Of a stretch of 64,000 nucleotides of DNA, positions 57,879 to 64,000 are shown piece after piece. The notes under the pieces were generated by a model that did not search any database, was not told the origin of the DNA, and saw nothing but the letters and a program-made list of their open reading frames with translations. Location: contig NZ_CP113941.1 in assembly GCF_029392675.1 (NCBI RefSeq), positions 1,042,001-1,106,000 on the forward strand, written 5' to 3'. Numbering within the stretch: the stretch's first letter is position 1; the number at the start of each line of letters is the position of its first letter. A program made the position numbers and the translations under genes. This stretch comes from Lactobacillus sp. ESL0684 (GTDB taxonomy: Bacteria > Bacillota > Bacilli > Lactobacillales > Lactobacillaceae).

Positions 57879-60326
57879 TTATGGGTTTAGCCTAGACATT
57901 TGGGAGTTCAAGCTGTCTATTGAATATTGCATATTCTGAATTTTTGACGACATGTCATTAATCTTATTTGCAGCATTCGTAATTCTCTCATCAAGGTCAA
58001 AAGTCGCTTTATTAGCATAATTAGCAATTGACTTCACTGAGTCAAGATCTTTTTGCTCCGCTTTAGTTTTAACTGCAGCAGCAATTTTATTGTCAACTTC
58101 ACTCCAAGTGTAATAATTATTCATATTAGGGATAGATATTCCAGATATTCTATTATCAGTATAACTTTTGGCACTACTTTCTGCTGAAACAGCACGATTT
58201 TTAGCTGCAGTGATATCACTACTTAAACTATTGTATTGACTAGAAGCTGCAGACTTAGTTTGATAAGTATTAGATAAATTATTGATTTTACTATCAGTAT
58301 AATTATTAGCTTCCTTAACAATATCCTTAGAGTTAAGTAAATGTAGCATATCAGGTGGCGTATCTTTATCACGCCACTTAGCCAATTTTACATTTTTAAC
58401 TTGTACATCGTATGCAGGAGAAAAGTTTTCGCTTAATACCTGCATCTTAACCGTACCTTCCGGTACTATTTTTGTATTTGTTACCGTACCAAATTTTTGA
58501 TCTGGCTTAACAGCTCCTGTTGAAAGATAAGACCCACCACCTTCCAAATTTTTATTGTCTTTGTCATAAAACCAAAAATAAATATTTATATCGCCTTCAC
58601 CTGTTGCATCATCAGGCCATTTAACATCAGCACTAATAGTATATTTAGATCCCACTTCAAAATTTTGGTAATAGCCCCATCCTTTTACTGTTTTATTTTT
58701 TGCGATTGTCGTGAACGAAGCAGATGTTCCTTCCAGTAAATTAGGTGCAAACATAGGCACAGTCATTGCTAAACTTCCTTGGTCATTTGGTAATACTTGT
58801 TTGCCACCATTTACTGAAGCAGACTTAGGCAACTTATCAACTCGAGATTTAAGATTATCAAAGTCAACGTTATTAGTCTTTTTAGCCAATTCCGTATCAG
58901 TCTGTGCTTTAGAATATGCCCCTGTATCACTAGCAGTAATATCTATATTTCCAGTAGTATCAGATGCTTTCTTATTGAATGTTTTAGGTAATTTGTCTAC
59001 TTTATCATCCGTATACTGTTTTATATCTGCAGTATGTGGCAGCCAAGTCATATCTGGTGGCGTGTTAATATCTTGCCACTTAGCTAGCTTTGCTTCCTTG
59101 ACCGGTACTGCACTTCCACTGATATGAGCTGTAATTTTGGTAACATTGGGGCTAGTAAAAATTACTGTAACACTAGAATACCCAGCTCGACCATCACTTA
59201 TAGCATTACCTGAACTCATAGTGATAGCTTTGCTAGTGTTATCCAAATACCAAATTGAGACCTTGTCATCACCAGAGTTTCCTTTGGTGTTATCAATCCA
59301 AGCATTAAGCGTATACTTTTCACCAGTTTTTATTGACACACTTGTATCGGAAAGCAAGCCATTACCACCTATGGTTTGTAATTGATCACTAGTCCCAGTT
59401 AGTAAGTTAGGAGCAAAAACAGGGATCTGTACATCACCAGTTTGCCCATTAGCACTAGTTACTGGTATATCGACTTTTAAGTCTAAATTACCAGTTGCAT
59501 CTGGTGAAATTTTTTCACTACCATTAATTGAGGCAGACTTTACTTTACCAACTTGTTTGATGTCATTTTCATAAGTAGCTTTATCTAGCTTTGTATCTAA
59601 GACCTTTTGATTATCAGTTTTGAACTTAGTAAATTCAGTCTTATCAAGCTTACCAGCTAAATCACTATTTACTTCATCTTTATTCGCTTTAGCCTTTAAA
59701 GCTATATTAAAGGTGTCTACATCAACTTTTGTTTTAGCCTGATCATCAGTGTATTTTTTGGCTTCTGTTACTGCATCACTGACTTGAGTTTTAACATCTG
59801 ATTTATCAGCCTTTTTGTCTACTTCATTTTTTAAGCCACCTAAATCTTTTTTGGTTGCAACCCCATCTTCAGTAACGTTGACCGTAACATTACTGGTTTG
59901 GCCAACTACCACGTATACAGTCACATTAAACTGAAACATTGCCTTGTCGGTAAAGTCCGGCATACGTTCTGGGTCAATAGCCGTAGCAACAACATAAAGA
60001 AACTCCTTATCGGATCCCTCTTCTTTAGCATATAAACCAATCGTATTAATATTATAGCCATTTCTTAAGCCCTTGTTATTAAATTTCAGCAATGCACCAA
60101 TCACAGTATCTTTATCTTGAGCTGAATCTGTAATATCAGCTATTTCACCGTACTGCATAATACTTGGCAATTCAGTTAATTCCTGCAGCTCAGTAATACT
60201 CTTATCAGATAAGTTTTCACTGCTAGTTGCACACTTAGTAATGCTGAACTTGGCTTTACCAGCATTGACTCGTCTTACTAGTTCAATTCCTGCATTAGTT
60301 AACACAGTCTTATTATATTTTGACAT
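57879..60326 (-). CDS. Phage tail fibre/receptor-binding protein with two carbohydrate-binding-like modules
   Basis: An 815-residue structural protein. Residues 1-160 are a baseplate-attachment domain beginning MSKYNKTVLTNAGIELV. A coiled-coil segment follows (about 160-265). Two related modules are at about 303-426 and 525-660; both start FAPNLL.GTS and end KLAKW.D..TPPDM, and both look like jelly-roll carbohydrate-binding domains. A second coiled coil (about 665-815) ends the protein. It should bind host wall polysaccharide or S-layer. It is downstream of the baseplate genes. Confidence 0.85.
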   Translation of the reverse strand: MSKYNKTVLTNAGIELVRRVNAGKAKFSITKCATSSENLSDKSITELQELTELPSIMQYGEIADITDSAQDKDTVIGALLKFNNKGLRNGYNINTIGLYAKEEGSDKEFLYVVATAIDPERMPDFTDKAMFQFNVTVYVVVGQTSNVTVNVTEDGVATKKDLGGLKNEVDKKADKSDVKTQVSDAVTEAKKYTDDQAKTKVDVDTFNIALKAKANKDEVNSDLAGKLDKTEFTKFKTDNQKVLDTKLDKATYENDIKQVGKVKSASINGSEKISPDATGNLDLKVDIPVTSANGQTGDVQIPVFAPNLLTGTSDQLQTIGGNGLLSDTSVSIKTGEKYTLNAWIDNTKGNSGDDKVSIWYLDNTSKAITMSSGNAISDGRAGYSSVTVIFTSPNVTKITAHISGSAVPVKEAKLAKWQDINTPPDMTWLPHTADIKQYTDDKVDKLPKTFNKKASDTTGNIDITASDTGAYSKAQTDTELAKKTNNVDFDNLKSRVDKLPKSASVNGGKQVLPNDQGSLAMTVPMFAPNLLEGTSASFTTIAKNKTVKGWGYYQNFEVGSKYTISADVKWPDDATGEGDINIYFWFYDKDNKNLEGGGSYLSTGAVKPDQKFGTVTNTKIVPEGTVKMQVLSENFSPAYDVQVKNVKLAKWRDKDTPPDMLHLLNSKDIVKEANNYTDSKINNLSNTYQTKSAASSQYNSLSSDITAAKNRAVSAESSAKSYTDNRISGISIPNMNNYYTWSEVDNKIAAAVKTKAEQKDLDSVKSIANYANKATFDLDERITNAANKINDMSSKIQNMQYSIDSLNSQMSRLNP

Positions 60327-60338
60327 TAAATCACTTCC

Positions 60339-60893
60339 TTAATTAAGAAACTGAGATATATTTGCTTGTACCTCAGTTTCTACTTTTGCCGTTGTTCCCA
60401 ATCCAACAAATAAATCATTGCCAATGATCGCTTGCTTTAGTGCGATTCTAATCTCATAAATCATATTAGCCGGTAAATAAACGTTCAAGATATATCTGAT
60501 ACTGTCAATTTGCTCATTGCCAATATCCGTACTATTGCCCTCTATAATTGCGTTTCGTTTAGCGTGGTCAATTGTAATATTAACAGGTAATTTTAATGTT
60601 CCAAATAATTCCTTTAAATATTTAATCGTAATTGGTCTTGGTGGCAATAGCCGCATCAGGACGTTATTCTGCCTAGTTTTTAAATCTTCACCTAAGGTCG
60701 GTTGAATGCCAACTTGATCTTCAAAAACAGCAATCCCCTTACTATCTGTTTGTGTTACAAATTGATTTAACAAGGCTCTAATTTGCCTATCTTCAAAATC
60801 GTTTAAGACCTGTCCATGTGCGTGCATAATTGCCTGCATTTCGTAGACATCTTGATAATATTCGGGTAAATATTCCATCAGGTTGTTACTCAT
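60339..60893 (-). CDS. Phage tail protein, DUF2313 (YmfQ) type
   Basis: A 184-residue protein of the Mu gp48/YmfQ-like group that follows the gp47/XkdT baseplate protein in contractile-type tails. The N-terminus MEYLPEYYQDVYEMQAIM and the central LKTRQNNVLMRLLPPRPITIKYLKELF fit the family. It overlaps the XkdT-like gene by eight bases and is followed by the tail fibre. Confidence 0.85.
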   Translation of the reverse strand: MSNNLMEYLPEYYQDVYEMQAIMHAHGQVLNDFEDRQIRALLNQFVTQTDSKGIAVFEDQVGIQPTLGEDLKTRQNNVLMRLLPPRPITIKYLKELFGTLKLPVNITIDHAKRNAIIEGNSTDIGNEQIDSIRYILNVYLPANMIYEIRIALKQAIIGNDLFVGLGTTAKVETEVQANISQFLN

Positions 60894-62034
60894 TCAAAGT
60901 CACCTTCCCTAAAATTGGTAACTGCGATTCATCATTGTTAAAAACAAGTTGCACATCTTGGGCAGCTCCATTCAATGTCGGAATTGTAGCGTTAACCACA
61001 CCTTCAATCTGCATGATCTGCGCTAAAATTTTTGAACGGTAAATTGTCATCGCATAGCCTCGTCCAGTTTTTGGATCAATCACATGCCAATCTGCTCGTA
61101 AGTTTTTAAAGTACTCTGATAATTTATCATTAATCTGTTGCTTAACTACATCTGCACCATGTTGTCCATCAATCTGAATATTAGTTGCAATATCAACTGG
61201 TAAGGCTGTTGGAGCAACTACTGTAACTTGATGGTCAATCGGTGCTATACCATATCCTTGAGCTTCAACATCAGATGGATCAACTAAGTTTTTCACCTTT
61301 TTGACCAGTTCTTTATTAGCTGGCATCAAATTGTTGTTCAAAATTACTAGTTTAACTGTTCCAGCTCCATTCCAAACTGGATAAACTTGTGTTGCACCGA
61401 CTTCAGAGATTTTGTTAGTCATTGCTAGGTAATCTGATACATTACCACCATAAGCAATCCAATCATCTGAGCCAAGTAATCTTGCTCGTAAATGATCGTC
61501 AGTTTCTTCATCCCTAGCCGGCGCAATTATTTCTGTAATTTCTGCCCAAGATAATTCATCATTCGGCGTCACTGGTAAAATCTGCCCTAAATAGCCATTC
61601 GGCGTTGTGCCTGGATCATCAGCAGTCATAGCAACCGTTAAATCATCATAAATCTGTGTCACGGTATAAAAAATAGGCGTTTCACCAATCGAAGCGAATT
61701 GGTCGCCTATCTGTACGTTATTAATTGAGTTCCCGTCACTATCTGTTATTTTAGCCTTAACTTCTGTCTGTGTTGCTGCGTATCTTTCAGTTCCACGCTC
61801 TTGCGCTCGATAATCTAAGAATTCACCATCAGCTGTTTTTACATAAGTTTCCTTAATAATCGTAGCCATACGCAAATTTTCTTGTGCCATTACGAGCGCT
61901 GCTGGTGCGATTGCATCGTAAATTACTGAACCCTCACGCTTATCTATATCATCCGGCACTGCATCTAACATTTCATCAAGGTAGTAGTCTACATCATGTT
62001 CTTCAAATTCTTGTGCTAAGTCATCTGGTGTCAC
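60886..62034 (-). CDS. xkdT: Baseplate J-like protein (gp47/XkdT)
   Basis: A 382-residue baseplate wedge protein. Family features include DKREGSVIYDAIAPAALVMAQ near residue 32, ERGTERYAATQT (about 80), and the central EEIIAPARDEETDDHLRARLL. It is preceded by an XkdS-like gp25 homologue and followed by a DUF2313 protein, the gene order of PBSX-like and other contractile or myophage-like tails. It overlaps the XkdS-like gene by 14 bases. Confidence 0.9.
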   Translation of the reverse strand: MTPDDLAQEFEEHDVDYYLDEMLDAVPDDIDKREGSVIYDAIAPAALVMAQENLRMATIIKETYVKTADGEFLDYRAQERGTERYAATQTEVKAKITDSDGNSINNVQIGDQFASIGETPIFYTVTQIYDDLTVAMTADDPGTTPNGYLGQILPVTPNDELSWAEITEIIAPARDEETDDHLRARLLGSDDWIAYGGNVSDYLAMTNKISEVGATQVYPVWNGAGTVKLVILNNNLMPANKELVKKVKNLVDPSDVEAQGYGIAPIDHQVTVVAPTALPVDIATNIQIDGQHGADVVKQQINDKLSEYFKNLRADWHVIDPKTGRGYAMTIYRSKILAQIMQIEGVVNATIPTLNGAAQDVQLVFNNDESQLPILGKVTLNE

Positions 62035-62473
62035 CTAGCTTCACCTCACTTTCTATTGGCACTTTGCCATATATTGTTGTGCAAGTACCTTTTACAAACA
62101 GTGTCGTACTATCTTGCTGCTGAATAGAATCAATAACCAAATCAGTGACTCGGTCATCGTCAAGTAGTGCTTCTTCTAGCATGCGCTGTATTTCAACGCG
62201 AGCATAAGAAAACGACTTGCCAAATAAATCTGGTAAGTCGTTGCCGTATTGGTCACTATAAATTGGATAAACAAAGCGCTCAGTGCGCAATATCTTATCG
62301 ACTGCCTGCACCATAGCTGGTAGTTCATCAAACTTGCTACGAATTCTTCCATTTTTAACTTGAAAAGTTAGTGTTGGTTCATCTTCTTCAAGTTCTTCAT
62401 CGTCATCATCAACTGTATCCAAATCAGGATCGAAAGCTAAATCTTCATCAATGATTAAGTCATCATCGTCCAT
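62021..62473 (-). CDS. xkdS: Baseplate protein, DUF2634 (XkdS/gp25-like)
   Basis: A 150-residue protein from the ATG at 62473, which has GGGGAG eight bases before it. A longer frame starts at 62491. The acidic N-terminus (about 1-35, nearly all Asp, Glu and Leu) is followed by the gp25-type domain with LPAMVQAVDKILRTERFVYPIY and ARVEIQRMLEEALLDDDRVTDLV. These are features of XkdS-type wedge proteins. Confidence 0.85.
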   Translation of the reverse strand: MDDDDLIIDEDLAFDPDLDTVDDDDEELEEDEPTLTFQVKNGRIRSKFDELPAMVQAVDKILRTERFVYPIYSDQYGNDLPDLFGKSFSYARVEIQRMLEEALLDDDRVTDLVIDSIQQQDSTTLFVKGTCTTIYGKVPIESEVKLGDTR

Positions 62474-62487
62474 TGACAGTACTCCCC

Positions 62488-62868
62488 TCATTCCAGTTCT
62501 AGTGGCTTCTTTGGTTCTCTTTCAAACAGATAGAACTGCTGACCGCCATCCATCCGAATCATCGTCACCTTATCATCTTTTTTAAGACTATTGTCTAGCT
62601 CGTACTTTACTTTTTCAGTAATAGTCGGTCGATTGCCCGATTCTTTACCGATTTGGTCATCATGAGCATATACCTTAGTCTTACCATTTAGTACGATTTT
62701 GCCGATATTTTTACCTAACACGATAAAATCGTCAGTTAAAATCATGTCATTAGCCAGTTGTACTTCTAATGGATCAACTGAGCTAACAGTACCATAGACA
62801 ATATCGCTATATTCGCTGTCGCTGCCGCCACGCTCATGCATCATTCTCCAGAGTTGTTCGCCAGCCAT
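62488..62868 (-). CDS. xkdR: Phage tail protein, DUF2577 (XkdR-like)
   Basis: A 126-residue protein from the ATG at 62868 (GAAGGTGG site). It is compact and beta-rich, with VYGTVSSVDPLEVQLANDMILTDDFIVLG. This fits the DUF2577 protein that lies between XkdQ and XkdS in PBSX-like tail clusters. It overlaps the end of the XkdQ-like gene by 28 bases. The C-terminus ends with VTMIRMDGGQQFYLFE. Confidence 0.83.
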   Translation of the reverse strand: MAGEQLWRMMHERGGSDSEYSDIVYGTVSSVDPLEVQLANDMILTDDFIVLGKNIGKIVLNGKTKVYAHDDQIGKESGNRPTITEKVKYELDNSLKKDDKVTMIRMDGGQQFYLFEREPKKPLELE

Positions 62869-63866
62869 GAGGCCACCTTCAGTTCTAATTGACAAGTATA
62901 GTCTGTGCCGAAATTATGCGTTGCTTTTAAAATGGCACAGTTCTTTATTGTTTTATATCCCTTAATCTTCACTTCAACACTATTACCAGCTACCAAATCC
63001 AAATTACCAATGCAATCAATCGTTAGCGACTTATTAGCTTTATTTTTTTGTTTAAGTGTGTTTTTGGCCTGCTTGACCATTTGAGCATGATTAGCCTTAT
63101 TCTTCTTATTTTCGGTAATTTGCAGCTTACCCCAGCGACTAACCGTACTACCCTTTTTAGTCACAGACTTAAAGCTAGTCTTCTTAGGATCGTCGCTTTT
63201 AGCAGTAGCCGACTTTGATTTCGATTTTTTCTCATTCTTTTGGATTATCTTAACTACGTTTGCTGTATTATCAATATCTTTGGAATAAGTAAAACCAGTC
63301 ATACCTGATTTATCACCAATAATAATTTTGAGTTTTTTCCTTGGCGCACGGTGTAATTCCAATTTAGAATAGTTAGCATAGATAAAATACATGTGATCTG
63401 TGGACTTAAGTGTCTTCTTAATTGCTGACTTGAGCATATCAAAATAGCTTTTGCCATCACATACTTCAGCAGCAACTTTATGCTTAGGCTTATCAACCAC
63501 CTTATGACTGATACCTGCTCGTTTGCAGACATTATTGAAACGATCTGCTATTGTACCTGATTTCCACACAATGCTGTCTTGGGTCTTCAGATACCGACTT
63601 TTATCATAAGCAGTAATACTGACAGCCTTTTCATGTGTAAGTTTTGCTTTAAAAACATAGCCGTAAAACACCTTTTTGTGATCCCAATAAAACTTTACGA
63701 TACTGCCAAGTGCTGGTAAATAAGTCTTGTCTTGGTAAACCAAATCAAAATCTAATTGGCCAGCTGAAAAATTGAGGTCAGTAATCCATTTTAAATTAGC
63801 TACGATATTCTTAACGTCATAGCCTTTCTTTTTATCTCGTGACCAAATTTGAAAAAATGTAATCAT
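62841..63866 (-). CDS. xkdQ: Phage tail hub protein (XkdQ/YqbQ-like)
   Basis: A 341-residue protein. The first 100 residues form a beta-rich hub domain (VANLKWITDLNFSAGQLDFDLVYQ, then LGSIVKFYWDHKKVFYGYVFK). A second domain follows (CKRAGISHKVVDKPKHKVAAEVC), then a Lys/Ser-rich linker at about 210-265. The C-terminal part resembles the gpD-like hub end (LTIDCIGNLDLVAGNSVEVKI). It overlaps the LysM-type protein by four bases. Confidence 0.83.
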   Translation of the reverse strand: MITFFQIWSRDKKKGYDVKNIVANLKWITDLNFSAGQLDFDLVYQDKTYLPALGSIVKFYWDHKKVFYGYVFKAKLTHEKAVSITAYDKSRYLKTQDSIVWKSGTIADRFNNVCKRAGISHKVVDKPKHKVAAEVCDGKSYFDMLKSAIKKTLKSTDHMYFIYANYSKLELHRAPRKKLKIIIGDKSGMTGFTYSKDIDNTANVVKIIQKNEKKSKSKSATAKSDDPKKTSFKSVTKKGSTVSRWGKLQITENKKNKANHAQMVKQAKNTLKQKNKANKSLTIDCIGNLDLVAGNSVEVKIKGYKTIKNCAILKATHNFGTDYTCQLELKVASWLANNSGE

Positions 63867-64000
63867 GCCTTCTTCACTTCACTTTTCTTAACCCAGCCGC
63901 GTGCACCACCAGAAGTCAGTGACACATGGATTGGGTATTTATGCCCGTTGGCAATATTGGTTACCTTACGCTTAGCATTTTTCTCGTATAAGCCTTTACC
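63863..64000 (-). CDS. C-terminal end of a tail protein upstream of xkdQ, cut by the window edge
   Basis: The last 45 codons are visible, ending SGGARGWVKKSEVKKA. The segment resembles an SH3-like end: KNAKRKVTNIANGHKYPIHVSL. Its stop overlaps the xkdQ-like start (ATGA). By position it should be the XkdP/LysM tail protein. That identity is inferred from gene order only. Confidence 0.65.
   Translation of the reverse strand, partial: GKGLYEKNAKRKVTNIANGHKYPIHVSLTSGGARGWVKKSEVKKA

Overview
The window is a low-GC Lactobacillus chromosome segment. Gene order (dcw cluster, mreBCD, folC-valS, thiI-nifS, rpsD, rarA, atp operon) fits the genus. An endolysin ending in an S-layer-associated (SLAP-type) wall-binding region points to the L. 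acidophilus/helveticus/crispatus group. That species-level placement is inference; no 16S gene is present.

Positions 1-30300 are almost entirely on the minus strand and hold core functions. They are a NUDIX hydrolase, a cold-shock-domain protein, and ileS behind a T-box leader. Then comes the division and wall cluster, in transcription order mraZ-rsmH-ftsL-pbp2B-mraY-murD-murG-divIB-ftsA-ftsZ-sepF-yggT-ylmH-divIVA, with a triple MraZ box upstream of mraZ. Further along are mreBCD, radC, a HAD phosphatase, folC, valS with its own T-box, thiI with a cysteine desulfurase, and ezrA. Positions 30400-34200 turn to the plus strand: rpsD with a structured leader, yueI, rarA, a 6S-like RNA, a small membrane protein and a universal stress protein. 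Positions 34200-48200 are minus again: rodA, yidD, a second mreB/mbl, the F1Fo ATP synthase operon atpBEFHAGDC, upp, and the sua5-prmC-prfA-tdk translation and nucleotide operon. A plus-strand murT follows, without an adjacent gatD.

Accessory DNA starts near 49850. It holds a small unknown gene, a gene fragment, and a complete IS4-like element (50380-51927) with 15-bp inverted repeats, a 7-bp target duplication, a frameshifted transposase, and terminators at both ends that face inward. About 1.1 kb follows with no convincing protein gene, but with a candidate small RNA, hairpins, short tandem repeats, and a tRNA-3'-end-like sequence that may be the prophage attachment end.

From about 52.7 kb to the right edge lies the lysis-side end of a Lactobacillus siphophage or myophage-like prophage, read right to left. 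It has baseplate and tail genes (xkdP, Q, R, S, T-like, DUF2313), a receptor-binding fibre with two related carbohydrate-binding-like modules, a yefM-yoeB toxin-antitoxin pair between two perfect 36-bp direct repeats, an LLH-type holin and an amidase endolysin. Between lysis genes and the putative attachment end sits an AT-rich plus-strand cargo set (53078-54994). One of its proteins combines an N-terminal module resembling the sensor half of Mrr-like/COG4127 restriction proteins with a single C-terminal membrane helix. An A8 run at its stop codon could join it by -1 slippage to the next frame. This is the best candidate in the window for an undescribed phage-encoded defence or superinfection-exclusion system.
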